Origin: Phreatobacter sp.
Lineage (GTDB): Bacteria; Pseudomonadota; Alphaproteobacteria; Rhizobiales; Phreatobacteraceae
Reading direction: 5' to 3'
DNA: 64,000 nt
Assembly: GCF_027532945.1 (NCBI RefSeq)
Contig: NZ_JAPZTZ010000021.1
Coordinates: forward strand, 1 to 64,000
The notes beneath the pieces were generated by a model, which had not been told where the DNA came from, did not search any database, and saw only the letters and a list, made by a program, of their open reading frames with translations. This document shows, in pieces, positions 9,247 through 20,769 of this stretch. The translations under genes and the position numbers were made by a program. Position 1 is the stretch's first letter. Every line of letters begins with the position of its first letter.

Positions 9247-9250
9247 GCCT

Positions 9251-10618
9251 TCAGGAGGCCTGAGCTAGCCGCCGTTCCAGCTGTTCGCGCTTGGCCGGTG
9301 CAATGCGCAGCGTGACGCGGGTCTCGCCGCTGTCGAGCGGTTCGCGCGCCTCCACCTCGGCATTCTCGTGGATCCAATGGAGCGTCGCGCCATCGGCGGC
9401 AGCGACCGTCACGGTCATGCGGTCATGGGCGGCACGCAGCTTGTCCTCCACCGCCGACAGGAGCTCGGGGATCCCCTCCCCGGTGATCGCCGAGACGAAA
9501 TGTGGTCGCGCCTCCGGTTCGTGGCGCTCGGCCCGGTTGCGCGCGGCCTCGCGCGTCTCGGCGTCGAGCAGATCCACCTTGTTCCAGACCTCCAGGATGG
9601 TGCGCGTCGCCTGGTCGATGCCGAGGTCGCCAAGGATGGCCTTCACATCCGCGGCCTGGGCCTCCGTGTCGCCATGGCTGACGTCGCGCACATGCAGGAT
9701 CACATCGGCCTCGATGACCTCCTCCAGGGTCGCCCTGAAGGCGGCGACGAGCATGGTCGGCAGGTCGGAGATGAAGCCGACCGTATCCGAGAGGATCGCC
9801 TTGGTGCCGCGCGGCAGGCGCATCTGGCGCAGCGTCGGATCGAGGGTCGCGAAGAGCAGGTCCTGCGCCAGCACGCCGCCGGTGGTCAGCGCGTTGAACA
9901 GCGTGGACTTGCCGGCATTGGTGTAGCCGACCAGCGCGATGATCGGATAAGGCACGCGGCGGCGGCTTTGGCGATGCAGGCGGCGCGTGCGCGTCACCTG
10001 TTCGAGCTCGCGCTCGATCCGGGTGATGCGCTCCTGGATCATCCGGCGGTCGGCCTCGATCTGCGTCTCGCCAGGACCGCCGAGGAAGCCGAAACCGCCG
10101 CGCTGGCGCTCAAGGTGGGTCCAGGAGCGGACGAGCCGGCTCTTCTGGTAGCTCAGATGGGCGAGTTCGACCTGCAGCCCGCCCTCTTTGGTGCGGGCCC
10201 GCCGGCCGAAGATCTCGAGGATCAGGCCCGTGCGGTCCACGACCTTGGCCTTCCACGCCTTTTCGAGGTTGCGCTGCTGCACGGGTGACAGCGCGGCGTC
10301 GACAAAGACGAGCCCGGCATCGTGGACCGTGACAAGGCCGGCGAGTTCCTCGACCTTGCCCTTGCCGATGAGGGTCGCAGGGCGCGGCTCGTTGAGGGTG
10401 ACGATCACCGCCTCGGTGACCTCGAGGTCGATTGCAGCGGCGAGGCCCACCGCCTCGTCGCGCTTCGCCGTGGCCGAGCGCGAGGGCGCATCTGCCCCCT
10501 CACCTCGCCGCGACGAGCGGACGGGCACAACGACGAGGACTCGCGTCGGTGTGCCGCGCGGTTCCTCGCCATCGGCGAGAGTGGTGCTGACGATGTCGGG
10601 TCTGCGAATGTCCAACAA
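9251..10618 (-). CDS. hflX: GTPase HflX
   Basis: A ribosome-associated GTPase of the Obg-HflX superfamily that splits stalled or heat-damaged 70S ribosomes in studied bacteria. It has 455 residues. The glycine-rich HflX N-domain contains [12 protein letters not shown] (81-92), followed by [15 protein letters not shown] (174-188). The G domain shows G1 GYTNAGKST (231-239), G3 DTVGF (278-282) and G4 NKVD (346-349). It lies immediately downstream of hfq (17 bases), the same hfq-hflX order as in enterobacteria, and closes the ntr-hfq transcription unit. It converges on mazG with only 4 bases between the stop codons. Confidence 0.96.
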   Translation of the reverse strand: MLDIRRPDIVSTTLADGEEPRGTPTRVLVVVPVRSSRRGEGADAPSRSATAKRDEAVGLAAAIDLEVTEAVIVTLNEPRPATLIGKGKVEELAGLVTVHDAGLVFVDAALSPVQQRNLEKAWKAKVVDRTGLILEIFGRRARTKEGGLQVELAHLSYQKSRLVRSWTHLERQRGGFGFLGGPGETQIEADRRMIQERITRIERELEQVTRTRRLHRQSRRRVPYPIIALVGYTNAGKSTLFNALTTGGVLAQDLLFATLDPTLRQMRLPRGTKAILSDTVGFISDLPTMLVAAFRATLEEVIEADVILHVRDVSHGDTEAQAADVKAILGDLGIDQATRTILEVWNKVDLLDAETREAARNRAERHEPEARPHFVSAITGEGIPELLSAVEDKLRAAHDRMTVTVAAADGATLHWIHENAEVEAREPLDSGETRVTLRIAPAKREQLERRLAQAS

Positions 10619-10635
10619 GGGCTCCGGGAAGGAGA

Positions 10636-10884
10636 TCAGCCCTTGTCGTCACCGTCCTGGGGTTCGAAAAGCTGGACAGGCGCACCGGGCATGATGGTCG
10701 ATATGGCGTGCTTATAGACCAATTGCGAGTGCCCGTCCCGGCGCAGCAGGACGCAGAAATTGTCGAACCAGGTGACGACGCCCTGCAGCTTGACGCCGTT
10801 CACCAGGAAAATCGTGAGCGGAATCTTCTGCTTGCGGACGTGGTTGAGGAAGGTGTCCTGGAGGTTTTGCGCTCTTTCCGCCAT
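10636..10884 (-). CDS. hfq: RNA chaperone Hfq
   Basis: A hexameric Sm-like protein that helps small RNAs pair with mRNAs. It has 82 residues, typical of the short alphaproteobacterial Hfq without a long disordered tail. Gln8 and the Sm1 region ([18 protein letters not shown], 30-47) and the Sm2 signature YKHAIS (57-62) are intact. In many alphaproteobacteria Hfq controls nitrogen genes, which fits its location downstream of ntrBC-ntrYX. The 158 bases upstream hold a purine-rich ribosome-binding stretch (GGAAAAAGA) and could contain a dedicated promoter, but none is obvious. Confidence 0.98.
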   Translation of the reverse strand: MAERAQNLQDTFLNHVRKQKIPLTIFLVNGVKLQGVVTWFDNFCVLLRRDGHSQLVYKHAISTIMPGAPVQLFEPQDGDDKG

Positions 10885-11042
10885 TGTCTTTTTCCGTTTT
10901 GTTGCCGCGGACTGAAAGGCGCCGCGAAGGTTTATGGGCCGGCGGAGCCGGCGGGCTTGTTCTTGGGTTATGCCATTAAAGGCCGATCATGCCGCAGCGC
11001 ACAAGCGCCTTGTGGTCACGGCCCCGTGTCGCATGGGCCTTC

Positions 11043-11900
11043 TCAGGCGATCTCGGCCACCTCGTGGAACTTGGCGCGAAGGTCGGTTGCGATCGAGCCC
11101 GGAGCGCCGTTGCCGACCGGGCGGCCATCGATCTCGACGATGGGCATGACGATCGTCGTGGCCGAGGACAGGAAGGCCTCACGGGCGTTCTGGGCCTCCT
11201 CGATCGTGAACTTGCGCTCCTCGATCCTCAGGCCCTCGCGCTGGCAGAGGTCGAAGATCGTGGTGCGGGTGATGCCCTTGAGGATGCCGGTATCGGCGAA
11301 GCGGGTCACCAGCGCGCCGTCCTTGGTGATGATCCAGGCATTGGTGGAGGACCCCTCGGTGACGAAGCCGTCGTCATCGACGAGCCAGGCCTCGTAGGCG
11401 CCCTTCTCCCGCGCCGCCTGCTTGGCGATGCAGTTCGGCAGGAGCCCGACCGACTTGATGTCCACCCGCTCCCAGCGGTTGTCGGGCATGGAGATGACCT
11501 TGACGCCCTTCGCCGCATTGGCGTCGTTCTTGCCGAAGTCGATGGACTTGGCGGTGACGACGAGGGCAGGCGGCGTACCGGGCTTGGGGAAGGCATGGTC
11601 ACGCCGGGCGACGCCGCGGGTCACCTGCAGATAGACGAGACCGTTGCGCACGCGATTGCGGCGCACCGTCTCGCGCAGGACCATGCCGAGCGGGCGGCGA
11701 TCCATGGGCATGGCGATGCGCAATTCGCTGAGCGAGCGCTCGAGCCTGTCCATGTGGCGCGTCTCGTCGACAAGACGGCCTCCCCTCACCTCGCAGACCT
11801 CATAGACGCCGTCAGCGAATTGGTAGCCGCGATCCTCGATATGAACGGCGGCCTCGCCATGGGGCACGTAGCTTCCGTTGACATAGGCGACGCGGGACAT
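11043..11900 (-). CDS. dat: D-amino-acid aminotransferase (class IV PLP enzyme)
   Basis: A PLP-dependent transaminase of fold type IV, 285 residues. The start at 11900 (MSRVAYVNG) matches the family N-terminus. Conserved features include the EDRGYQFADGVYE segment (22-34), DIKS with the likely PLP lysine Lys149, and TEGSSTNAW (181-189) with the cofactor-contacting Glu182. This pattern fits D-alanine aminotransferase, which interconverts D-Ala and D-Glu for peptidoglycan, better than branched-chain aminotransferase, but aminodeoxychorismate lyase is a close relative. A gene of this type between ntrX and hfq is a recurring alphaproteobacterial arrangement. The 139-base gap to ntrX shows no clear terminator. 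Confidence 0.88.
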   Translation of the reverse strand: MSRVAYVNGSYVPHGEAAVHIEDRGYQFADGVYEVCEVRGGRLVDETRHMDRLERSLSELRIAMPMDRRPLGMVLRETVRRNRVRNGLVYLQVTRGVARRDHAFPKPGTPPALVVTAKSIDFGKNDANAAKGVKVISMPDNRWERVDIKSVGLLPNCIAKQAAREKGAYEAWLVDDDGFVTEGSSTNAWIITKDGALVTRFADTGILKGITRTTIFDLCQREGLRIEERKFTIEEAQNAREAFLSSATTIVMPIVEIDGRPVGNGAPGSIATDLRAKFHEVAEIA

Positions 11901-12039
11901 GCGGCTCGGCTCCTCGGACGGGATCAGGACAGGGGGCGACGCGTGGCGGCGGCGCGGGCGCACTGTGCCATGGTTCGCTCGGCCGGCGAAACGCGGCAGC
12001 GGATATTGCGCTGCAAGGCGGCCCTGCCGAAATCGGGGA

Positions 12040-13407
12040 TCATTCCACCGACAGGGCCTTGAGCTTGCGGTGAAGCGCCGAGCGTTCCATGCCGATGAAC
12101 TCGGCGGTGCGCGAGATATTGCCGCCGAACCGGTTGATCTGAGCGGCAAGATATTCACGCTCGAAGGCCTCGCGGGCCTCGCGCAGCGGCAGGGCCATGA
12201 GGTGCTCGCCCCCCTGCCCCGTCGGCATGGACGGCGCGGCGGCGCCGACGTCCGGCGGCAGCATCGAGACAGTGACGACCGCCTCCGGATCGCCGCCGGC
12301 GAGGATCAGCACGCGCTCGATATTGTTGCGGAGCTGGCGCAGGTTCCCCGGCCAGTCATGAGACTGGAGAACCGCCATGGCATCGTCGCCGATGCGCCGG
12401 CGCGGCAGGCCGGAGACGGTGGCGAGCTGCTCGACGAAATGCTCGACGAGTTCGGGGATGTCCTCGCGCCGCTCGGCAAGCGACGGCACGCGGACCGGCA
12501 CCACCGCGAGACGGTGGAACAGATCCTCGCGGAAACGACCGAGGGTGATGTCGCCCTGGATGTCGCGGGCGGTGGCCGAGATGATGCGCACGTCCACCTG
12601 CACCTTGGCGGTGCCGCCGATGCGCTGGAAGCTCTGTTCGACGAGGACGCGCAGGATGCGGTTCTGCGTCTCGCGCGGCATCTCCGCCACTTCCTCGATG
12701 AAGAGCGTGCCGCCATGGGCCTCCTCGAGCGCGCCGACCTTGCGGCCCTGCGCGCCATCGGCCTCCGAACCGAAGAGCTCGATCTCCATGCGGTCGGGCG
12801 TGATCGCCGCGGCATTGATGACGACGAAGGGACCATTGGTCCGGGTCGAGGCGCCGTGGATGGTCCGCGCCACCAGTTCCTTGCCCGCCCCGGAGGGGCC
12901 GAAGATCATGATCCGGCTATTGGTCGGCGCGACCCGCTCGATCGTCTGGCGGAGCTGGTTCATGGCCGAGGACCGGCCGACGAGCCCGGCCGCCTGGCCG
13001 GAGATCTGCCGCAGTGCCTTGACCTCGCGGCGCAGCCGGCTCGTCTCGATGGCGCGCTCGGCGACAAGGACGAGGCGATCGGCCTTGAAGGGCTTCTCGA
13101 TATAGTCGTAGGCGCCGCGCTTGATGGCCGAGACCGCCGTCTCGATATTGCCGTGGCCGGAGATCATCACCACGGGCAGGTCCGGGTGGCGCTCGCGCAC
13201 GACGTCGAGCAGCTGCAGGCCGTCGAGCCGGCTGCCCTGCATCCAGATGTCGAGGAAGACGAGGTTCGGCCGCCGCGCCTCGATCGCGGTGAGCGCCTCG
13301 TCGGCATTGCGCGCCGTTCGGGTGCGATAGCCCTCGTCGTCGAGGATACCGGCCACGATGTCCCGGATGTCCGCCTCGTCGTCGACGACCAGAATGTCCC
13401 CTGCCAT
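12040..13407 (-). CDS. ntrX: Nitrogen assimilation response regulator NtrX
   Basis: The response regulator partner of NtrY, 455 residues from the chosen start. The receiver domain (1-120) has acidic residues at 9-11, the phosphoacceptor Asp53 and Lys105. The AAA+ domain (about 143-375) has P-loop GPSGAGKE (170-177), and a Fis-type HTH occupies the last 45 residues. The L1 loop that normally reads GAFTGA and contacts sigma-54 is missing: residues 213-225 read instead as an unrelated Gly/Asp-rich loop, as I recall for other alphaproteobacterial NtrX proteins. I chose ATG 13407 (MAGDILVVDD) as the usual family N-terminus. An ATG at 13428 overlapping the ntrY stop (ATGA) is an equally possible start. 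Confidence 0.95.
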   Translation of the reverse strand: MAGDILVVDDEADIRDIVAGILDDEGYRTRTARNADEALTAIEARRPNLVFLDIWMQGSRLDGLQLLDVVRERHPDLPVVMISGHGNIETAVSAIKRGAYDYIEKPFKADRLVLVAERAIETSRLRREVKALRQISGQAAGLVGRSSAMNQLRQTIERVAPTNSRIMIFGPSGAGKELVARTIHGASTRTNGPFVVINAAAITPDRMEIELFGSEADGAQGRKVGALEEAHGGTLFIEEVAEMPRETQNRILRVLVEQSFQRIGGTAKVQVDVRIISATARDIQGDITLGRFREDLFHRLAVVPVRVPSLAERREDIPELVEHFVEQLATVSGLPRRRIGDDAMAVLQSHDWPGNLRQLRNNIERVLILAGGDPEAVVTVSMLPPDVGAAAPSMPTGQGGEHLMALPLREAREAFEREYLAAQINRFGGNISRTAEFIGMERSALHRKLKALSVE

Positions 13408-13424
13408 GCGTCCCTGTCCGTCCC

Positions 13425-15659
13425 TCATTCCGCCGCGGCGATCGTCTGGGTCGCCAGCTGCTGGTCCTTGAAGCTCAACCGGATATGCGCGCCGCGCTGG
13501 TGGCCGTCGGCATCCGGCGGCGCGTCGTAGAGGCCGAGGCCCCCGCCATGCTCCTCCAGGATCTTGCCGACGATGGCGAGGCCAAGGCCGGTGCCCTTCT
13601 CCCGTGTCGTAACGTAAGGCTCAAGCAGCCGATGGCGGTTTTCTTTGGGCAAGCCGATACCGTTATCGATCACGTCCACCGAGAAATAGGGCGTGTTGGC
13701 ATTGAGCCTGACGAGGATCCGCCCCTTGCCGCGCTCCGTCTCCGGCACGGCGGCAATGGCCTCGGTGGCGTTCTTGATGATGTTGGTCAGCGCCTGGCTG
13801 ATGAGGCGGCGGTCGAAGGAGGCGGGCTGCGCCCCCTCCGGGATATCGCCCTCGATATCGATCTCCGGATAGCCGATCCGCATCATGAACACCGCCTGCC
13901 GTACCGTGTCGGCCACGTCCTCGGTCTCGAAGACAGGCTTGGGCATGCGCGCGAAGGAGGAGAATTCATCGACCATGCGGCCGATATCGCCGACCTGGCG
14001 GATGATCGTGTCAGTGCACTGGTCGAAGACCTCGCGGTCATCGGTGATGACGCGGCCATAGCGGCGCTTGAGGCGCTCGGCCGACAGCTGGATGGGGGTC
14101 AGCGGGTTCTTGATCTCGTGGGCGATGCGCCGGGCAATATCGGCCCAGGCCGAGGTCCGCTGCGCCACCACGAGATCGGTGACGTCGTCGATCGTGACCA
14201 CGGCGCCATGGGCACCCTCGTCGTCCGCTTCGGGGGCGACGCGCACCACGAGCGTCCGTTCGCGTCCGCTGCGAACGATCAGCACCTGCCCCTGGACGAC
14301 GGACGCGCCACGCTCGGCCCGGCCGATGAGATCTGCGAATTCCGGCACCGATTCGGCGAGGATCGTGCCGGCAAGATCGCTCTCGCCGACGTCGAGGATC
14401 TCCATGGCGAAGCGGTTGGTCAGCGTCACCCTGCCCTGCGGGTCGAGGCCGATGACGCCGGCCGTGACGCCGGCGAGCACCGCCTCGGTGAATCGGCGGC
14501 GGCTGTCGATCTGATCGCGTGCGGTGATGAGGTCCTCGCGCTGCTGGCGCAGCTCGGCAGTCATCTTGTTGAACGTGTCGCCGAGATTGGCGAGATCACC
14601 CTCGGACTTGCGGATATGGACCTCGACCGAAAGGTCGCCCGCCGCGACCTGATCGGCGGCCCCGATGAGCCGGCGGATGGGCTGAACGAGGCGGTTTGCG
14701 AAGGAGAGGCCGAGGTACACGGCCGACAGCGTCACCAGGAAGGCGATGAGCGCGAACATCAGCGCGAAGGCGATCTGCAGTCCGATGCGCCTCGACTGCA
14801 GCGCCTGGTATTCAAACAGGCCCACCTGCGTGGAGCGCAGGTGCTGAGCGATCTGCGGGCTGATCTGGCGCACGACATAGAGGAACTCGTCGCCGCCGCG
14901 TTTGAGCTTGAGCACGGCCTCGACATAGTCCCGCTCGTCGCGCGAGGAGATGTTGGCGATGATGTCGTCGGTCTTGCTGACCTCGTCGAGGATCGCCGCC
15001 GGCACGTTGAAATCCGACTGCAACGGCAGGTCGGCGCGTTCCACCACCGTGCCGTCGACCCTCAGGATGCGCACGACGGTGAGGCCGCGCACCATGGCCT
15101 GGGCAGTGAGGAAGCGGCCGAAATTCACCTCCGCCGGGTTGAGCGTACGGATGCGCTCGATGTCCTGGACGAGCGCCGCGGCCTCCGCCCGCACCACCAC
15201 CACCTGTTCGCCGAGATAGGCGTTGGCGAGATTGGCGGAGGCCTCGATGGAGCGGCGCACGCTGCCCGAGAATATGCTCTCGAGGCCGCGGTCGAGCGTC
15301 ACCGAGGCGGCGACGGCGATGACGGCCACAGGCACCGAGGCGACGATGGCGAAGAGACGGACGACGCGCTCGTGCAGGCGCGAGGCCGCCTGCCCCTGTC
15401 GGCGCGCCTGCCGAAGCACCAGGATCTCGCGCACGATGAGATAGATCAGCGCACAGACGAGCACGCCGTCGGCGACCAGCACGGTCAGCACCACCTCGTG
15501 GGTGGCCTGGACCGGCAACAGCCCGGTCACAAGAAGGAAGGTGATCAGGCCGAAGAAGAGCGCGATGCCGACCATGATCGGACCGGCGCGACGGGTCCGC
15601 AGCCGCGGCATGAAGGCCGAGGCGTCGTGGGCTGTCGTCGCGGCGGTCGTATCGGTCAT
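13425..15659 (-). CDS. ntrY: Membrane-bound nitrogen sensor histidine kinase NtrY
   Basis: A transmembrane two-component sensor kinase (744 residues from this start). Hydrophobic segments near the N-terminus, roughly residues 25-80 and 100-130, are followed by a periplasmic sensor region and another membrane helix. A HAMP linker (around RLIGAADQVAAGDLS) and a PAS domain come next. The kinase core has the phosphoacceptor His514 in [10 protein letters not shown], the N box NIIKNATEAI and the G box KGTGLGLAIVGK. I chose ATG 15659 because an AGGAG site precedes it; an in-frame GTG at 15713 would add 18 residues. It signals nitrogen or redox state to NtrX and may cross-talk with NtrC. The gap to ntrC is 145 bases, so an internal promoter is possible. 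Confidence 0.95.
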   Translation of the reverse strand: MTDTTAATTAHDASAFMPRLRTRRAGPIMVGIALFFGLITFLLVTGLLPVQATHEVVLTVLVADGVLVCALIYLIVREILVLRQARRQGQAASRLHERVVRLFAIVASVPVAVIAVAASVTLDRGLESIFSGSVRRSIEASANLANAYLGEQVVVVRAEAAALVQDIERIRTLNPAEVNFGRFLTAQAMVRGLTVVRILRVDGTVVERADLPLQSDFNVPAAILDEVSKTDDIIANISSRDERDYVEAVLKLKRGGDEFLYVVRQISPQIAQHLRSTQVGLFEYQALQSRRIGLQIAFALMFALIAFLVTLSAVYLGLSFANRLVQPIRRLIGAADQVAAGDLSVEVHIRKSEGDLANLGDTFNKMTAELRQQREDLITARDQIDSRRRFTEAVLAGVTAGVIGLDPQGRVTLTNRFAMEILDVGESDLAGTILAESVPEFADLIGRAERGASVVQGQVLIVRSGRERTLVVRVAPEADDEGAHGAVVTIDDVTDLVVAQRTSAWADIARRIAHEIKNPLTPIQLSAERLKRRYGRVITDDREVFDQCTDTIIRQVGDIGRMVDEFSSFARMPKPVFETEDVADTVRQAVFMMRIGYPEIDIEGDIPEGAQPASFDRRLISQALTNIIKNATEAIAAVPETERGKGRILVRLNANTPYFSVDVIDNGIGLPKENRHRLLEPYVTTREKGTGLGLAIVGKILEEHGGGLGLYDAPPDADGHQRGAHIRLSFKDQQLATQTIAAAE

Positions 15660-15804
15660 CCGATGCTCATCTCCTGACGGTGCGGCGGAATTCCGGTCGG
15701 GCCGGTCCGCCACCGTCGGGACTCAACGGTGACCCTGATACAACAACTGTGACCGAAATGACACGCCGATCCCCCTGCCCCCACGCGGTCGTGAGGACAA
15801 AGTC

Positions 15805-17244
<1,440 letters not shown>

Positions 17245-17254
17245 GGGAGCCTCG

Positions 17255-18379
17255 TCAGAGCGATTTGCGGCCGTTCATGTCGGTTTGCGACACGCGGGCC
17301 ATGGGCAGGAGGATGCGGAAGACGGTCTTGCGGGGCTGACTGTCGCATTCGACGATGCCACCGTGGTCGCCGACGATCTTGGCGACGAGTGCGAGGCCAA
17401 GGCCGGTCCCCGAGCTTTTCGTGGTGACGAAGGGGTCGAACAGATGCGGCATGAGGTCGTCGGGAACGCCCGGTCCATTGTCGCGGACGCAGACCTCCAG
17501 CGGCAGCGCGACGCGGCTGGACACGCCCGGCATGGTCAGCCTGACGCCCGGCCGGAAGGCGGTCGACAGCAGGATCTCGCCGTCGGTGGCCCCCTCGCCG
17601 ATGGCCTCGGCGGCATTCTTCACGAGGTTCAGGAAGACCTGGACGAGCTGGTCGCGGTTGCCGAAGACCGGCGGCAGCGACGGGTCATATTCCTCGACGA
17701 AGCGGATGTGCCGGGCAAAGCCCGACTGCGACAGCTTCTTCACGTGCTCAAGGACCACGTGGATGTTGACGGGCTGGCGCTCCACGGGCCGCTCGTCGGA
17801 AAAGACCTCCATGCGGTCGACCAGCTTCACGATGCGGTCGGCCTCGTCGCAGATGAGCCGGGTCAGCGTCCGGTCCTGGTCATCGACGGAGCCTTCGAGA
17901 AGCTGTGCCGCGCCACGAATGCCCGAGAGCGGGTTCTTGATCTCGTGAGCCAGCATGGCGGCAAGCGCCGTGACCGACCGCGCCGCACCGCGATGGGTGA
18001 GCTGGCGGTCCATCTTGTCGGCGATCGTCCGCTCCTGGAGCATGATCACGACGTCACCCGGGCGCTCCGCCAGTGGCGCGACATAGATGTCGACGATCCG
18101 CTCATGGCCGTTGCGGGGCGTGCCGAGATCCACCTTGTATTCGTTCACCGGCGCATGCCGCTCGCGCACCTGTTCGATCAGGGCGAGCAGCGGCGAGCCG
18201 AAGGGCACGACGTCCTTGATGGCATGGCGCTTCAGGACGGCGATGGAGGCCTGGAAAAAGCCCTCCGCGGCGGCATTGCCGTCGACGATCATGCCGGTTG
18301 CGGAGACGCTGACCACCGGGTGCGGCAAGGCGTTGAGGATGGAATCGTGGCTGCCGAGACGCTGGGCTGCGACGCTCAT
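17255..18379 (-). CDS. ntrB: Nitrogen regulation sensor histidine kinase NtrB (NR(II))
   Basis: A cytosolic PAS-histidine kinase that phosphorylates or dephosphorylates NtrC under control of PII proteins. It has 374 residues. The PAS domain spans about 10-120. The catalytic core has His145 in [10 protein letters not shown], the N box [11 protein letters not shown] and the G box [11 protein letters not shown]. No membrane segment is seen, as expected. I chose ATG 18379 because it overlaps the dusB stop codon (ATGA); an in-frame ATG five codons earlier lies inside dusB. Confidence 0.96.
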   Translation of the reverse strand: MSVAAQRLGSHDSILNALPHPVVSVSATGMIVDGNAAAEGFFQASIAVLKRHAIKDVVPFGSPLLALIEQVRERHAPVNEYKVDLGTPRNGHERIVDIYVAPLAERPGDVVIMLQERTIADKMDRQLTHRGAARSVTALAAMLAHEIKNPLSGIRGAAQLLEGSVDDQDRTLTRLICDEADRIVKLVDRMEVFSDERPVERQPVNIHVVLEHVKKLSQSGFARHIRFVEEYDPSLPPVFGNRDQLVQVFLNLVKNAAEAIGEGATDGEILLSTAFRPGVRLTMPGVSSRVALPLEVCVRDNGPGVPDDLMPHLFDPFVTTKSSGTGLGLALVAKIVGDHGGIVECDSQPRKTVFRILLPMARVSQTDMNGRKSL

Positions 18380-19416
18380 GCGGCGGCCCTCCATTGAAAG
18401 CGATCAAAACTCTCGGCGAGCGTGGCGATGGCCTCGGCCGGCTCGTCGGTGGTGAGGACACGGCCGCGGGCCTCCGACAGAAGCGCCGGGGATGCGTTGC
18501 AGGCGGCCGCGGCAGCGTCGAGCGCCCAGCCGAGATGCTTGCGGGCATGGCGCACGCCGATCGCCCGGCCATAATGGACAAGCTGTTCCTGGTAGAGCTC
18601 GGTGGCGCAGGCAAGCTGGGTCGCAAGATCCGGATCAGCCGGAACCGGTTCGCCCGCAAGATGAGCGGCGATCTGCGACGGCACCCAGGGGCGGCCCTGT
18701 GCGCCCCGTCCAACCATCACCGCATCCGCCCCGGACAGCGCGAGGCAGGCCTCGGCGTCGGCGGGCGTGGTGATATCGCCATTGGCGACGACCGGTAGGG
18801 TCACCGCCGCCTTCACCGTGGCGATGGCGCTCCAGTCGGCCGAGCCCTTGTAGAACTGCTGCCGCGTGCGCCCGTGGATCGTGACGAGGACGACACCCGC
18901 CGCCGCGGCCCGCCGGGCGAGGTCCGGCGCATTGAGCATCGTCTCGTCCCAGCCGAGCCGCATCTTCACGGTCACCGGCAGGTCGACCGCCGCCACCGTC
19001 GCAGCGATGAGCCGCTCCGCATGGTCGAGGTCGCGCATCAGCGCCGATCCGGCATAACCACCGGTCACGCGCTTCGCCGGGCAGCCCATATTGATATCGA
19101 TCACGTCGGCACCGGCTCCGGCGGCGACCCGCGCGCCCTCGGCCATCCAGTGCGGCTCACACCCGGCGATCTGCACGACATGGGGGGAGATCCCCGTCCC
19201 TTCCGCGCGCAGCCTGGCCTCTTCGTCGCCGGCCACCAGACCGTCGCCCGGCACCATCTCCGACACGGTCCAGCCAACGCCAAACCGCGCCACCATTCGC
19301 CGGAAAGGCGCGTCCGTGACACCGGACAGGGGAGCGAGGGCAACGGGGGACCTTACGGGGACGGAACCGATCGACAGGCCGCCCGTCAGGGGCGCTCGCG
19401 TCGATGGTTGGATCAT
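18376..19416 (-). CDS. dusB: tRNA-dihydrouridine synthase DusB (NifR3)
   Basis: A flavin-dependent enzyme reducing specific uridines to dihydrouridine in the tRNA D-loop region. It has 346 residues. The TIM-barrel start [13 protein letters not shown] (28-39), catalytic Cys112 in NMGCPAKRV and the HGRTR motif are present. In alphaproteobacteria this gene, historically nifR3, is the first gene of the ntrBC operon, as here, with a four-base overlap into ntrB. Its promoter must lie in the 153 bases shared with the divergent ispDF. Confidence 0.96.
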   Translation of the reverse strand: MIQPSTRAPLTGGLSIGSVPVRSPVALAPLSGVTDAPFRRMVARFGVGWTVSEMVPGDGLVAGDEEARLRAEGTGISPHVVQIAGCEPHWMAEGARVAAGAGADVIDINMGCPAKRVTGGYAGSALMRDLDHAERLIAATVAAVDLPVTVKMRLGWDETMLNAPDLARRAAAAGVVLVTIHGRTRQQFYKGSADWSAIATVKAAVTLPVVANGDITTPADAEACLALSGADAVMVGRGAQGRPWVPSQIAAHLAGEPVPADPDLATQLACATELYQEQLVHYGRAIGVRHARKHLGWALDAAAAACNASPALLSEARGRVLTTDEPAEAIATLAESFDRFQWRAAA

Positions 19417-19456
19417 GAAGCTGCCTATTTCATAAGCGTGATCAGATGCTGCCTAC

Positions 19457-19486
19457 ACTTTAGACATCATTCTCCGCACTGCACAA
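19457..19486 (-). promoter_or_regulatory. Possible sigma-70-type promoter for dusB-ntrBC-ntrYX
   Basis: On the minus strand TTGTGC (19486-19481) is followed after 18 bases by TAAAGT (19462-19457), 41 bases upstream of the dusB start. The eight-base word GCTGCCTA occurs twice as a direct repeat (19420-19427 and 19448-19455), overlapping the leader. These are weak matches found by eye and are suggested mainly by position. Confidence 0.25.
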
Positions 19487-19569
19487 GGGGTGAGCCCCCC
19501 GGAAGACACGGCGTGGTGAACGCGCTAGGGAATGTGCTGTTGCCGGACCGCACCGGGATCCCGCCCCTG

Positions 19570-20769
19570 ATGAGCCTTGCCTCTCCCCTTGTCGCCGCCC
19601 TGATCGTTGCTGCCGGGCGCGGTACCCGCGCCGGTGACGGGCCCCCGAAGCAGTATCGCCCCCTCGCCGGCCGGCCAGTCCTGGCCTGGGCGGCGGATGC
19701 CCTCATCTCATCCACCGATGTCGGCCGCGTGCTCGTGGTCATCGACCCCGCCGATAGTGCCCTCCTCAATGCGGCGCTTCCCCACGGCTCCAAGGTCCTG
19801 CCACCCGTCGCCGGAGGTGCAACGCGCCAGGCCTCCGTCCTCGCCGGGCTCGAATCGCTCGCCGCCAACCCGCCGGACATCGTGCTGGTCCATGACGCGG
19901 CCCGCCCCTTCGCCAGCGCCGATCTCATCAAGGCTGCCATCGCCCGCATTCGGGACGGGGCTTCCGGTGCCGTGCCTGGGCTCGCCGTCGTCGATACGAT
20001 CAAGGCCGTCGATGCTGGGGAACGTGTCGTCGGGACGCCGGAAAGGGCCGGGCTCCGCGCTGTCCAGACGCCGCAGGCCTTCGCCTTTGCGCCGCTCCTC
20101 GCCGCCCATCGTGCCGCCGCAGAGCAGGGCGTCGCGGGCCTCACGGACGACGCATCGGTGATGGAATGGGCCGGCCATGCGGTCGTGGTCTTTCCCGGCG
20201 AGGCCGACAATACCAAGATCACCCATCCCCAGGATTTCGCCGAGGCCGAGCGCCGGCTCGCGGGAGGAGCCATGCTGAACGACGTTCGTGTTGGCCAGGG
20301 TTACGACGTTCATGCCTTCGCCGAGGGAGACCATGTCTGGCTCGGCGGCATCCGCATCGCCCATGACCGCGGCGTCCTCGCCCATTCCGACGGCGACGTG
20401 GTCCTGCATGCCGCGACCGACGCGATCCTCGGGGCCCTCGCCGATGGCGACATCGGCACGCATTTTCCTCCGAGTGATCCCCAATGGAAGGGCGCTTCGT
20501 CCGATCGCTTCCTCGCCCATGCCGCAGCGCTGCTCGCCACCCGGGGTGGCCGCCTCGCCATGCTCGACGTGACCGTCGTCTGCGAGGCGCCGAAGATCGG
20601 ACCGCACCGCGAGGCGATCCGCGCTCGCATGGCGCAGATCCTCGGGGTCACCCCCGACCGCATCGCCATCAAGGCGACAACCAGCGAGAAGATGGGCTTC
20701 ACCGGCCGCCGCGAAGGCCTCGCCGCCCTCGCGCTCGCCACCGTCCGACTGCCCGGAGACGGCCCATGA
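19570..20769 (+). CDS. ispDF: Bifunctional IspDF of the MEP isoprenoid pathway
   Basis: A fusion of 2-C-methyl-D-erythritol 4-phosphate cytidylyltransferase (IspD, about residues 6-232) and 2-C-methyl-D-erythritol 2,4-cyclodiphosphate synthase (IspF, about 238-396), in total 399 residues. IspD motifs are AAGRGTRAG (14-22) with Lys27, and VHDAARPF (107-114). IspF begins with [10 protein letters not shown] (241-250), whose DVH binds the metal, followed by HSDGDV and [11 protein letters not shown]. The fused form is characteristic of Alphaproteobacteria and Campylobacterota. I chose ATG 19570; a GTG further upstream is in frame. The stop overlaps the next start (ATGA). IspC/Dxr for the same pathway is encoded at 58.4 kb. 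Confidence 0.96.
   Translation: MSLASPLVAALIVAAGRGTRAGDGPPKQYRPLAGRPVLAWAADALISSTDVGRVLVVIDPADSALLNAALPHGSKVLPPVAGGATRQASVLAGLESLAANPPDIVLVHDAARPFASADLIKAAIARIRDGASGAVPGLAVVDTIKAVDAGERVVGTPERAGLRAVQTPQAFAFAPLLAAHRAAAEQGVAGLTDDASVMEWAGHAVVVFPGEADNTKITHPQDFAEAERRLAGGAMLNDVRVGQGYDVHAFAEGDHVWLGGIRIAHDRGVLAHSDGDVVLHAATDAILGALADGDIGTHFPPSDPQWKGASSDRFLAHAAALLATRGGRLAMLDVTVVCEAPKIGPHREAIRARMAQILGVTPDRIAIKATTSEKMGFTGRREGLAALALATVRLPGDGP

Noticed and set aside
10885-11042. Possible small RNA or terminator in the gap between the aminotransferase gene and hfq
   Set aside because: Two GCCGGC words can pair, but no T tract or clear promoter accompanies them.
13485-15677. A 730-codon open frame antisense to ntrY, and similar long antisense frames over metG (5325-6287), holB (3657-5219) and ntrC (15964-17427)
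   Set aside because: They mirror the third-position GC bias of well-identified genes on the other strand, show low-complexity Arg/Asp/Gly/His composition and match no family I recognise.
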